Shown here one piece after another: positions 8,515-16,178 of a stretch of DNA of 19,417 nucleotides; the stretch's first letter is position 1, and every line of letters begins with the position of its first letter. A model generated the notes under the pieces. That model saw only the letters and a program-made list of their open reading frames with translations, was not told where the DNA came from and ran no database searches. Location of the stretch: assembly GCA_041687675.1 (NCBI GenBank), contig JAWLBM010000060.1, positions 1 to 19,417 of the forward strand, read 5' to 3'. A program made the translations under genes and the position numbers. The stretch comes from JAWLBM01 sp041687675 (GTDB lineage: Bacteria > Pseudomonadota > Alphaproteobacteria > Rhizobiales > Pleomorphomonadaceae).

Positions 8515-8539
8515 GGAACGAGGCTCCCTCCCCGCGCTT
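8515..8539 (+). promoter_or_regulatory. Possible EcfG-like (GGAAC) promoter before the DUF2585-crtE-crtZ operon
   Basis: The 245-base divergent gap between the kinase (8312) and the DUF2585 gene (8558) holds GGAAC at 8515-8519. Sixteen bases later comes GCTT (8536-8539), a two-mismatch version of the CGTT -10 element used by general-stress sigma factors (EcfG). The transcript would start a few bases before the ribosome site. This is a weak match. I see no better sigma-70 site in the gap. Confidence 0.2.
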
Positions 8540-8557
8540 TTACGGAAGAAGCGGGAG

Positions 8558-9289
8558 ATGCGGATGCACCGGGGACTTGCCGGGGAGATCGAGAAAAGTC
8601 CGGACGGCGGCCGGCGGACCCGGGCCCGCCCGGCGCCGCCGCCGCTGGGGCGGGCGGGCTACGCCGCAGTGGCGGCGGCGATCGCGGTTGCGGCCGCGGC
8701 GATCCTCCTCGCGCTGGGGAGGACCCCGGTGTGTCCCTGCGGGGTGGTGCGCCTCTGGTACGGCGCGGCCGGCGGCCCCGGCAACTCGCAGCACCTCGTC
8801 GACTGGTTCTCCTTCCTCCACGTCACCCACGGGATCCTGACCTGGCCCGTCTTCTGGCTGACCTCGCGCCACTGGCCGCACGGGTGGCTGGTGCTGATGG
8901 GCCTCCTCACCGCCGCCGGCTGGGAGGTCGTCGAGAACACCTCCTTCGTGATCGAGGCCTTCGGCCCCTCCCCCTCCGGCGCCGACTACGACGGCGACAG
9001 CATCGTCAACTCGCTGAGCGACATGGCCTTCGCCACCCTCGGATTCCGGCTCGCAATGTCGCTCGGCTGGCGCGGGTCGGTGGCGCTGGCGGTCGCCATC
9101 GAGGTGGTCGTCACCGCCGCCATCCGCGACGGCATCGTCCTCGGCGCCGTCGGCATGTTCGGCCCGGTACCGGAGATCACCGAGTGGCAGCGCGAGGCGG
9201 CGGCGATCACACTCTGCGGAGCGGGCGAAACCAACGGCGGTCGTGCGGGTTGCAGGTGGAACCTGACCTTCGAGGAGAACAGCGGATGA
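8558..9289 (+). CDS. DUF2585 (UPF0314) membrane protein
   Basis: This 243-residue protein of unknown function (from ATG 8558; ATG 8564 is equally possible, with GGGAG 6 bases before it) matches the DUF2585 family. Family marks are CGVVRLWYG, NSQHLVDWFSFLHVTHGIL, GWEVVENTSFVIEAF and YDGDSIVNSLSDMAF. Several hydrophobic stretches follow an N-terminal basic region, so it is an inner-membrane protein with about four to five spans. The conserved His, Glu and Asp residues within or near the membrane suggest an enzyme or ligand-binding role, but none is established to my knowledge. Its TGA overlaps the ATG of crtE (ATGA at 9286-9289). This coupling ties it to carotenoid synthesis; whether it has a role there is inference. 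Confidence 0.85.
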   Translation: MRMHRGLAGEIEKSPDGGRRTRARPAPPPLGRAGYAAVAAAIAVAAAAILLALGRTPVCPCGVVRLWYGAAGGPGNSQHLVDWFSFLHVTHGILTWPVFWLTSRHWPHGWLVLMGLLTAAGWEVVENTSFVIEAFGPSPSGADYDGDSIVNSLSDMAFATLGFRLAMSLGWRGSVALAVAIEVVVTAAIRDGIVLGAVGMFGPVPEITEWQREAAAITLCGAGETNGGRAGCRWNLTFEENSG

Positions 9290-10206
9290 CGATGGTCGCA
9301 GACCCGGGCACCACCGCCACCGAGATCGACGCCCTGCGCCGGCGGATCGACGGCCGTCTCGCCAAGATCCTGCCGCGGGACGTCTCGGGGCAGGATCTCG
9401 TGCGTGCCGCCATGCGGGAAGCGGCGCTCTCGCCGGGCAAGAGGCTGAGGCCGCTGCTTGCCATGCTGGCGGCGGAGGACCTCGGCGCGGATGCGCAGGT
9501 CGCGCTGGACGCCGGATGCGCCATCGAGCTGCTGCACACCGCCTCGCTCGTCCTCGACGACCTGCCCTGCATGGACGACGCCCTGCACCGGCGCGGCGAG
9601 GTGGCGCTGCACCTGCGCTTCGGCGAGGATATCGCCGTGCTGTCCTCGATCGGCCTCGTCTCCCTCGCCTACGGCCTCGTCGCCGGTTCGTCGACGGTGG
9701 ACCCGGTGCGCCGGGCGCAGCTCGTCACCATCCTGTCCGACGCGATCGGCGTCGCCGGCCTGGTCGGCGGCCAGTATGCCGACCTGCGCGGCGGCGCCCG
9801 CATCTCGCGGGCCGACGTGGCGGTCACCAACGACCGCAAGACCGGCGCGCTGTTCGTCGCCGCGGTCGACGGCGCGGCGGTGGTCGCCGGCGCCGACGCC
9901 CAGGGCCGGGCGGCGCTCCGCGGCTTCGCGGTGGAACTCGGCCGCGCCTTCCAGATCCTCGACGACCTCCTCGACGAGGAGGAGGACGACGCCGGCGGCC
10001 GGCGCACCACGCTGGTCGGGCTGATCGGCCCCGACGCCGCGCGGCGCCGCCTGCGCGGGCATGTCGAGGCCGCGACCGCAGCCCTCGACGGGATGCCCGG
10101 CGGCGCACCGCGGCTCCGGACGCTGGTGCGGCTCATCTTCGCCGAGGCCGCCGCGCGCCGGCGCCAGAGGACGGCCGCCGCCGACGGCGCGGCCGCGCCG
10201 GGGTGA
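9286..10206 (+). CDS. crtE: Geranylgeranyl diphosphate synthase
   Basis: This 306-residue trans-isoprenyl diphosphate synthase adds isopentenyl diphosphate to farnesyl or shorter allylic diphosphates to give C20 GGPP, the carotenoid precursor. It has GKRLRPLL (51-58), the first aspartate-rich motif DDLPCMDD (91-98, with the CrtE-type two-residue insertion), NDRKTGALF (182-190), GQYADL (162-167) and the second aspartate motif DDLLD (226-230). The start ATG 9286 has GAGGAG 8 bases upstream and overlaps the DUF2585 stop. crtZ follows after 4 bases. Product length (C20 rather than C15) is inferred from the crt context. Confidence 0.93.
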   Translation: MTMVADPGTTATEIDALRRRIDGRLAKILPRDVSGQDLVRAAMREAALSPGKRLRPLLAMLAAEDLGADAQVALDAGCAIELLHTASLVLDDLPCMDDALHRRGEVALHLRFGEDIAVLSSIGLVSLAYGLVAGSSTVDPVRRAQLVTILSDAIGVAGLVGGQYADLRGGARISRADVAVTNDRKTGALFVAAVDGAAVVAGADAQGRAALRGFAVELGRAFQILDDLLDEEEDDAGGRRTTLVGLIGPDAARRRLRGHVEAATAALDGMPGGAPRLRTLVRLIFAEAAARRRQRTAAADGAAAPG

Positions 10207-10210
10207 GCCG

Positions 10211-10750
10211 ATGGCCTGGCTCGCGGCCCTGCTCGTCCCGGCGGCGATCGTCCTCGCCACCGTGGCGGCCATGGAGGGGGTGGCCGTCCTCGCCCACAAG
10301 CACGTGATGCACGGCTTCGGCTGGGGCTGGCACCGCTCCCACCACGAGCCGACCGAGGGGCCGTTCGAGACGAACGACCTCTATGCCGTCGTGTTCGCCG
10401 CGATCGCCATCGCCCTCTTCATGGCCGGCACGGCGCTGTGGCCGCCGCTGTTCTGGGTGGCGACGGGGATGACCGTCTACGGCGCGCTTTACTTCGTCGT
10501 CCACGACGGCCTCGTCCACCAGCGCTGGCCGTTCCGGCGGACGCCGAGACGGGGGTACCTCAAGCGGCTGGTCCAGGCGCACCGGCTGCATCACGCGGTG
10601 GAGGGGAAGGACGGCTGCGTCTCCTTCGGCTTCCTCTACGCCCCGCCGGTCGCCGTGCTGCGGGAGGAACTCCGCCGCACCCGCGCAGCCGCCCGGCAGC
10701 GCCCCCCGGTCACCCAGGACGGACGAGAAGCGCCGGGTCGCGCGGGCTGA
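10211..10750 (+). CDS. crtZ: Beta-carotene 3-hydroxylase
   Basis: This 179-residue membrane di-iron hydroxylase puts 3-OH groups on both rings of beta-carotene to give zeaxanthin. All histidine boxes of the family are present: AHKHVMHG (His29/His34), HRSHH (41-45), HDGLVH (98-103) and HRLHH (124-128). Membrane segments lie at about 4-26, 57-76 and 80-97. The ATG lies 4 bases after the crtE stop, with GGGGTGAG as a fair ribosome site. The last 41 bases overlap the 3' end of crtB on the opposite strand, so the tail after about residue 160 (arginine- and proline-rich, not conserved) is encoded by DNA that also codes for the CrtB C terminus. Confidence 0.95.
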   Translation: MAWLAALLVPAAIVLATVAAMEGVAVLAHKHVMHGFGWGWHRSHHEPTEGPFETNDLYAVVFAAIAIALFMAGTALWPPLFWVATGMTVYGALYFVVHDGLVHQRWPFRRTPRRGYLKRLVQAHRLHHAVEGKDGCVSFGFLYAPPVAVLREELRRTRAAARQRPPVTQDGREAPGRAG

Positions 10751-11636
10751 CCGGCTGCACCCGCGCACGCCCGGCGAGCCATCCGCCGGCGGCGAGCAGC
10801 ACCGCCTTGCGGGCGGGCCCCGCCGCCGCCCGCCCGTCCCAGGCCGCCGCGCCGCGCCGGCGGACGATGCGCCCGATGTCGGCGTAGACGCACCGCGCCG
10901 CCGCCACGGCGAGCGCCGAGCGGAGCGGCAGCGCGCCGATGCCGGCGGTGGAGGAATCGAAGTAGCGGTCCGCCTCGCCGAGCAGTTGCAGGACGACCCG
11001 GGCCACCCCCTCGCGGCAGGCCGGGTGGGCGATGGTGGCGGGCTCGACCCCCTCCCCCCGAAGCCACTCCTCCGGCAGGTAGACCCGCCCCATCCTCGCG
11101 TCGTCCATCACGTCCCGCGCGATGTTGGTGAGCTGCAGGGCGATGCCGAGGTCGCTGGCGCGGTCGAGGACGTCCGGATCGCGCGCGCCCATCACCATCG
11201 ACATCATCACCCCGACCACGCCGGCGACGTGGTAGGCGTAGTCGAGCGTGTCGGAGAGCCGACGGTAGCGCCGCCCGGCGACGTCCATCCGCAGCCCTTC
11301 GAGCAGCTGCAACGGGTGCGACCGCGGGATCCGGTGCCGCCGCACCGTCCGGCCGAGGGCGGCGAAGGCGGGGTCGGCCACTTCGTCGCCGGCGCAGGCG
11401 CGCAGCGTCTCGGCGCGCAACGCGCGGAGCCGCTCCGCCGGATCGCCGGGGAGCCGCAGGCGCCCGTGGCCCAGCAGCTGGCCGTCGATCATGTCGTCGC
11501 AGTGCCGGCACCAGGCGTAGAGCGCGAGAGCGCCGCGCCGCGTCTGCGGGTCGAACAGTTGCGCGGCGAGCGAGAAGCTCTGCGAGCCCCGGCGAATCGT
11601 CTCGGCCAGCGCCCGTTCGGTGAGGTCCGCCGTCAT
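10710..11636 (-). CDS. crtB: Phytoene synthase
   Basis: This 308-residue squalene/phytoene synthase-fold enzyme condenses two GGPP to phytoene. It shows SFSLAAQLF (20-28), the first Asp-rich motif DDMID (47-51), GLRMDV (114-119) and the second motif NIARDVMDDARMGRVYLP (171-188). The start ATG at 11636 overlaps the crtY stop by four bases (ATGA), so the two are coupled. In many clusters crtI lies between crtY and crtB; here they are fused directly by the overlap. The 3' end overlaps crtZ convergently. It is the last gene of the minus-strand crtX-Y-B unit. Confidence 0.95.
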   Translation of the reverse strand: MTADLTERALAETIRRGSQSFSLAAQLFDPQTRRGALALYAWCRHCDDMIDGQLLGHGRLRLPGDPAERLRALRAETLRACAGDEVADPAFAALGRTVRRHRIPRSHPLQLLEGLRMDVAGRRYRRLSDTLDYAYHVAGVVGVMMSMVMGARDPDVLDRASDLGIALQLTNIARDVMDDARMGRVYLPEEWLRGEGVEPATIAHPACREGVARVVLQLLGEADRYFDSSTAGIGALPLRSALAVAAARCVYADIGRIVRRRGAAAWDGRAAAGPARKAVLLAAGGWLAGRARVQPVSPRDPALLVRPG

Positions 11637-12799
11637 CGCGCCGCCCTCAGGTGAAGATCGCCCGCGGCGATGGCGGCGATCGCCGGCATCAGCGGCACGG
11701 GCGGCTTCCCCGCGAGCACCCGGAGCTTGTCGGCCGGGGTGAGCCGGGCGGCGTAGAACCGCTCGATCAGCGGCTCCGGAAGCCCGTAGAAACGCTGCAT
11801 CACCCGCCAGCGCTGGTCGGCCGGGCCGGCGAGGAAAAGCATGCGGTTGAGCCAGCGGAACAGCCGCCGCTCGGCGAAGATCCGCTCCGCGTGGCCTCTC
11901 AGCGCCGAAAACAGCGGCCCGGCGGCAAGGTCCGGCAGGCCCGCGACGAGGTCGGCGGCGCGCACCGCGTCCGGCAGCGAGTAGCCGGTGGTCGGGTGGA
12001 AGAGGCCCGCCGCAAGGCCCACCGTCGGCACCCCGCGGAGATCGTCCCAATGGGCGGCGACGTCGCCTGAGAGGGTGATCGGCAGCACCCCCGTCTCCTC
12101 GCGAAAGACGCGCTGGACGCGCCAGCCGCGGCCGCGGACATAGGCATCGACGCCGCGGCGGAGCGCCCCGGCGTCGAAGCCGGGTCCGTCCGCGTAGCGG
12201 GTGTCCTCGACGAGCAGGCGGTCGCGGCCGAAGGGCAGCAGGTAGACGAAGCGGTAGCCGTCCTCCTGCGGCACCGTCGCGTCCATGATCACCGGGTCGG
12301 TGAGCCCGTGCGGGGCGTCGAGCTGCAGTTCCCGGCCGAGGAACTTCTGGAAGCCGAGGGCGAGGTGCGGCGTCGCCCGCGGCCCGCGCGCGTCGACCAC
12401 CGCGTCGGCGTGGAGCAGGCTGCCGTCCTCGAGGCGGACGGAAGTCGGGGTGAGGTCGACCGCGCAGACGCCGGTGCGGACCCGTCCGGCAAGGCGGGCT
12501 TCGACCAGCGCCCGGAAGCGGTCGGAGGTGATCGCCGCATAGCCGGAGCCGAGCCGCCGCTCGCGGCCGGGGAAGCGCACCGCCTGGCCGGACCAGCGGT
12601 GCACCACGAAGGGCGCGAGCCAGGCCTTCTCCGCGGCGCCGAGGTCGGCGTCGTGGACGCACCAGGTGTGGTTGCCGCCGACGGCCGGCCCGGCCTCCAG
12701 CAGCAGCACCTCCGCCTCGGGGCGCCGTTCGGCGAGGCGCCAGGCGAGAAGGCCGCCGGCGAGGCCGCCGCCGGCGATGACGATCCGCGGCGCGCTCAT
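11633..12799 (-). CDS. crtY: Lycopene beta-cyclase
   Basis: This 388-residue CrtY-type flavoprotein cyclises both ends of lycopene to beta-carotene. The N-terminal dinucleotide motif (AGGGLAGGLLAWRL, 9-22) is followed by the CrtY hallmarks GGNHTWCVHD, YAAITSDRF, DARGP and, near the C terminus, the FHPTTGYSLPDAV segment and FRWLNRMLF. The ATG at 12799 overlaps the crtX stop (ATGA at 12799-12796), and its own stop overlaps crtB. The reading frame stays open upstream through crtX in another frame, but conservation begins at MSAPRIVIAG, which fixes the start. Confidence 0.94.
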   Translation of the reverse strand: MSAPRIVIAGGGLAGGLLAWRLAERRPEAEVLLLEAGPAVGGNHTWCVHDADLGAAEKAWLAPFVVHRWSGQAVRFPGRERRLGSGYAAITSDRFRALVEARLAGRVRTGVCAVDLTPTSVRLEDGSLLHADAVVDARGPRATPHLALGFQKFLGRELQLDAPHGLTDPVIMDATVPQEDGYRFVYLLPFGRDRLLVEDTRYADGPGFDAGALRRGVDAYVRGRGWRVQRVFREETGVLPITLSGDVAAHWDDLRGVPTVGLAAGLFHPTTGYSLPDAVRAADLVAGLPDLAAGPLFSALRGHAERIFAERRLFRWLNRMLFLAGPADQRWRVMQRFYGLPEPLIERFYAARLTPADKLRVLAGKPPVPLMPAIAAIAAGDLHLRAAR

Positions 12800-14061
12800 G
12801 CCACCCCCCGCGCGAGCGGACGGGCTCCGAGCAGGCTCTCGACGACCTCGGCGGCGCGCCCCGCGCCCCCGGCGTCGGCCACCGCGACCGACATCGCCGC
12901 CGCGCGCCGCCGGTAGCGGGGATCCTCCAGCAGCACCCGGACCGAGCGGGCGATCGCGGCCGGCGTCGCCGTGTGGTGGTTCATCGACAGGCCGACGCCG
13001 TGATGGAGGACGCGGGCGGCGACGCCGGGCTGGTCGAAGGCGATCGGCAGCACCAGCACCGGGACGCCGACGGCCATCGCGTCCATCACCGTGTTGAGGC
13101 CGCCATGGGTGACCACCACGTCGGCGTCGGCGATCGCGCGCTGCTGCGGGGCGAAGGCGACGACCTCGTCGGCATCGAGCCGGGCCGCCTCGCCGGCGGA
13201 GAGGCCGCCGCAATGGGCGATGGTGACCTCCGCCCCGGCCCGCCGGCAGCCGTCGGCGATCCGCCGGAACAGGCCGAACCGCCAGCCCTGCAGGGTGCCG
13301 AGCGAGGCGAAGACGCGCGGCGGCCCGTCGCGCCGGCGATCCTCTCGCGGCGCCGGTCCCGTCCCCCGGCGGAACGGCCCGAGGTGGTGAAGCCGCGGCG
13401 CCGGCAGCGCGCGGGGCAGGTCGAAGGCGGCGACGGTCTGGGCCAGCGTCCCGAGCGGCGACACGAGGTCGGCGAGGCTGCGGCGGGGCGCAAGGCCGAA
13501 GCGCCGGCACCATGCGGCCACGGTGTCGGCGTGCGGGCGCATGATCCGGTCGTGGATCGAGGCGGCGATCGCGTTCCGCCGCCGGCCGGCCGGTCCGGCG
13601 TCGAAGGAGAAGCCCATCACCGGCAGCGGCAGCGCCGGGTCGCGCTCGACCGGCAGCGCCGCGGCGAGCGAGACGAAGGGGAGGTTGAGGCGGGCGGCGA
13701 CGAGCGCCCCGGCCGCCTCCATCTCGTCGGCGATCACCGCGTCGGCATCGAGGGCGGAGAGGAGTTCGGGCGCCCGGTCGCAGAGGAGGTCCGTCGCGTC
13801 GGCCATGTCGCGGATCACCCGGCGGAGCCCGAAAGGAAGCCCCGGGCGGGCGGCGCGGGCGATCATCGCCGCGACGGGCGCCGCCCGGTGCCCGTCGTCG
13901 TCGATGGCGGCGAAGCCGAGGGCGCCGTCCGGGACCGAGCGCCCCACGGCCGGGCGGTGCACCAGCGTAACCCGGTGGCCGCGCGCGGCGAGCGGCTCGG
14001 CCAGCGCGGCGAGCGCCGCGACATGGCTCGGGTACACCGGGGAGAGGCAGCAGAAGTGCAT
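12796..14061 (-). CDS. crtX: Zeaxanthin glucosyltransferase
   Basis: This 421-residue GT1-family (UGT-like) glycosyltransferase probably transfers glucose from UDP-glucose to zeaxanthin hydroxyls, giving polar glucosides. The N terminus MHFCCLSPVYPSHVAAL matches CrtX-type proteins. The C-terminal nucleotide-sugar signature THGGLNTVMDAMAVGVPVL (about 318-336), followed by FDQPGVAARV, is clear. GAGG lies about 11 bases before the ATG. It is the first intact gene of the crtX-Y-B operon and overlaps crtY by 4 bases. Its promoter must lie upstream of the hydrolase remnant or within 14062-14452. The sugar donor and exact acceptor are inferred from context. Confidence 0.9.
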   Translation of the reverse strand: MHFCCLSPVYPSHVAALAALAEPLAARGHRVTLVHRPAVGRSVPDGALGFAAIDDDGHRAAPVAAMIARAARPGLPFGLRRVIRDMADATDLLCDRAPELLSALDADAVIADEMEAAGALVAARLNLPFVSLAAALPVERDPALPLPVMGFSFDAGPAGRRRNAIAASIHDRIMRPHADTVAAWCRRFGLAPRRSLADLVSPLGTLAQTVAAFDLPRALPAPRLHHLGPFRRGTGPAPREDRRRDGPPRVFASLGTLQGWRFGLFRRIADGCRRAGAEVTIAHCGGLSAGEAARLDADEVVAFAPQQRAIADADVVVTHGGLNTVMDAMAVGVPVLVLPIAFDQPGVAARVLHHGVGLSMNHHTATPAAIARSVRVLLEDPRYRRRAAAMSVAVADAGGAGRAAEVVESLLGARPLARGVA

Positions 14062-14099
14062 CGGGGGCCGGTCCTCGCGATCCGTCGTGCCCCCGTTGC

Positions 14100-14404
14100 T
14101 TGAACCTCCCGGCGGCGGATTGGTTGCGCCCGGAACCGCGGCCCGGCGGCCTGCCCGACCACGGACGCGCGAGGTCGCGGACGAGGTCGCCGAGGATGCG
14201 CAGCACGTCTCCTTCCGACCCGGGACGGTCCGGTGCGAGCAGCCGGGCGAAGCGGGCGGCCGGCAGGAAGGGCGGCAGGATCTCGTCGGAGAGGCTGCCG
14301 AGGCCGTGCAGAAGCAGCACCGGCCGGCCGCCGCGCCCGGCCGCCCCGCGGTGGACCCCGCCGCGCCGCGTCCTCAGCCTGTGCTCGCTCGCCTTGGCGT
14401 CCAT
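14100..14404 (-). pseudogene. Remnant of an alpha/beta hydrolase gene upstream of crtX
   Basis: A start ATG at 14404 has a near-ideal ribosome site (GGAGG, 6 bases before). The product starts like an alpha/beta hydrolase: RPVLLLHGLGSLSDEILPPF, then LLAPDRPG. The expected glycine-rich stretch is then missing and DVLRILGDLVRDLARP follows, where the helix before the nucleophile elbow should be. A neighbouring frame continues with SVVGQAAG, resembling a VVGHSxG elbow whose His-Ser has become Gln-Ala. The starting frame has no stop before it runs into crtX, and no catalytic triad can be assembled. I read it as a deleted and frameshifted gene; a short functional leader ORF for crtX is the alternative. 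Confidence 0.5.
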
Positions 14405-14417
14405 GCACCGCCTCCGT

Positions 14418-14440
14418 CCGGCGGTGACAAACACCGCCGG
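14418..14440. repeat. Perfect 9-bp inverted repeat with 5-base centre
   Basis: CCGGCGGTG (14418-14426), ACAAA, CACCGCCGG (14432-14440) form a perfect 23-bp dyad. It lies between the leuA terminator and the ribosome site (14411-14415) of the hydrolase remnant at the head of the crtX-Y-B unit. It may be an operator for crtX-Y-B or a second stop structure after leuA. In RNA it would form a stable stem just before the ribosome site. Confidence 0.6.
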
Positions 14441-14444
14441 GCTG

Positions 14445-14484
14445 AAAACGGTTCGCCGCGCCGGGGTTGCCCCAGGCGCGGCGA
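14445..14484 (-). terminator. Intrinsic terminator of leuA
   Basis: Reading the minus strand, TCGCCGCGCC (14484-14475) pairs perfectly with GGCGCGGCGA (14462-14453). An inner GGGG-CAA-CCCC stem and one bulged base lie between, and the run TTTT (14448-14445) follows four bases later. The structure begins about 33 bases after the leuA stop codon. It is the clearest terminator in the window and separates leuA from the crtX-Y-B unit. Confidence 0.8.
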
Positions 14485-14516
14485 TGGACCTTGTCGCAGG
14501 GTCTCCGGCCGCCGGC

Positions 14517-16079
14517 TCAGATCGCGGCGGCCTCCTGGGCGCTGAGGCGCCCGCGGATCGCCCCGAGCTTGTTCAGCGCCGAGATATAGGCCTTGGCCGA
14601 GGCGACGAGCGTGTCGGTGTCGGCCGCGCGGCCGGTGACCTGGCGGCCGTCCTCCTCGATGCGGACGGAGACCTCCGCCTGCGCGTCGGTGCCCTCGGTG
14701 ACGGCGCTCACCTGGTAGAGCCGCAGCGTCGCCTCGTGCGGCACGATCGACTTGATGGCGTTGAAGGTGGCGTCCACCGGGCCGTCGCCGTTCGCCATCT
14801 TGGTGACGTGCGTGCCGTCCACGTCCAGCGTGATGGTCGCCGTCTGCGGTCCGGCGGTGCCGGCGATCACCGTGAGGGCGATCACCTTGATCGCCTCGCC
14901 GGCGGCCATGCCCTCCGACACAAGCGCGTCGATGTCCTCGTCGAAGACGTGCTTCTTCTTGTCGGCGAGGTCCTTGAAGCGGCGGAAGGCGTCCTCGAAG
15001 GCGTTGTCGCCGAGTTCATAGCCGAGCGCCTTCAGCTTCTCCTTGAAGGCGTGGCGGCCCGAGTGCTTGCCCATCACCAGCGAGGTCGACTTCACGCCCA
15101 CGTCCTCGGGGCGCATGATCTCGTAGGTCTGGGCGTTCTTCAGCATGCCGTCCTGGTGGATGCCGCTCTCGTGGGCGAAGGCGTTCTGGCCGACGATCGC
15201 CTTGTTGTACTGCACCGGGAAGGCGGAGGCGCCCGATACCAGCTTGGAGGCGCGCATCAGCATCTGGCTGTTGATGCCGGTCTCGAAGGGCAGCACGTCG
15301 GCGCGGGTGCGGATCGCCATTACCACCTCCTCCAGCGCCGCGTTGCCGGCGCGCTCGCCGAGGCCGTTGATGGTGCACTCGATCTGCCGGGCGCCGGCGC
15401 GGATGCCGGCCAGCGAGTTGGCCACCGCCATGCCGAGGTCGTCGTGGCAATGGGTGGAGAAGATCGCCTTGTCGGCGTTCGGCACCCGGTTCATCAGCAT
15501 GCGGAAGAGCTCGAAATACTCCTCCGGCACCGTGTAGCCGACCGTGTCCGGGATGTTGATCGTGGTCGCGCCGGCGTTGATCGCCGCCTCGACGCAGCGA
15601 CACAGGAAGTCGTGCTCGGTGCGGGTGCCGTCCTCCGCCGACCACTCGACGTCGTCGGTCCACTGGCGGGCGCGGGTGACGGAGGCGATCACCTTCTCGA
15701 AGACCGCCTCGGGCTCCAGCTGCAGCTTGTACTTCATGTGCAGCGGCGAGGTGGAGATGAAGGTGTGGACGCGCCGGCGCTCGGCGTGCTTCAGCGCCTC
15801 GCCGGCCCGGTCGATGTCGTTCTGGGAGGCGCGGGCGAGGCCGCAGACGACGGACTTCCGCACGCGCCTGGCGATCTCGGAGACGGCCTCGAAGTCGCCG
15901 TTGGAGGCGATCGGGAAGCCGGCCTCGATGACGTCGACGCCCATGTCGTCGAGGACGTCGGCCACCGCCAGCTTCTCCTCGAGCGTCATCGAGGCGCCGG
16001 GCGACTGCTCGCCGTCCCGCAAGGTGGTGTCGAAAATGATGATCCGGTCCGTCTCGGGCCGGCTGGTCTCGGTGGTCAT
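14517..16079 (-). CDS. leuA: 2-isopropylmalate synthase
   Basis: This 520-residue enzyme joins acetyl-CoA and 2-oxoisovalerate to 2-isopropylmalate, the first committed step of leucine synthesis. The catalytic HMGL-like barrel shows DTTLRDGEQSPG (17-28), the metal-binding HCHDD (210-214) and GLGERAGN (239-246). A C-terminal LeuA dimer/allosteric domain spans about 390-510, where leucine normally binds for feedback inhibition. Length fits the bacterial LeuA type I family. AAGGA lies 9 bases before the ATG. A leucine-rich leader peptide and hairpins upstream (16310-16107) indicate control by attenuation, and an intrinsic terminator follows. Confidence 0.96.
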   Translation of the reverse strand: MTTETSRPETDRIIIFDTTLRDGEQSPGASMTLEEKLAVADVLDDMGVDVIEAGFPIASNGDFEAVSEIARRVRKSVVCGLARASQNDIDRAGEALKHAERRRVHTFISTSPLHMKYKLQLEPEAVFEKVIASVTRARQWTDDVEWSAEDGTRTEHDFLCRCVEAAINAGATTINIPDTVGYTVPEEYFELFRMLMNRVPNADKAIFSTHCHDDLGMAVANSLAGIRAGARQIECTINGLGERAGNAALEEVVMAIRTRADVLPFETGINSQMLMRASKLVSGASAFPVQYNKAIVGQNAFAHESGIHQDGMLKNAQTYEIMRPEDVGVKSTSLVMGKHSGRHAFKEKLKALGYELGDNAFEDAFRRFKDLADKKKHVFDEDIDALVSEGMAAGEAIKVIALTVIAGTAGPQTATITLDVDGTHVTKMANGDGPVDATFNAIKSIVPHEATLRLYQVSAVTEGTDAQAEVSVRIEEDGRQVTGRAADTDTLVASAKAYISALNKLGAIRGRLSAQEAAAI

Positions 16080-16106
16080 GTCCTGGTTTCCTTAAAGCGG
16101 TGGCCG

Positions 16107-16141
16107 GTCCGGAGCGGGGTCTGTCGCTCAAATGAACGGAC
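16107..16141 (-). promoter_or_regulatory. Second leader hairpin just before leuA
   Basis: In the leuA 5' leader, GTCCG pairs with CGGAC (16141-16137 with 16111-16107) and an inner GAGCG with CGCTC (16116-16112 and 16129-16125), with a one-sided 7-base bulge. It lies about 28 bases before the start codon and could affect transcription or ribosome access. It has no clean U-tract. Confidence 0.35.
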
Positions 16142-16178
16142 GATGCGGCCGCGGATGATCGGTCGGCGGTCGGTCACT

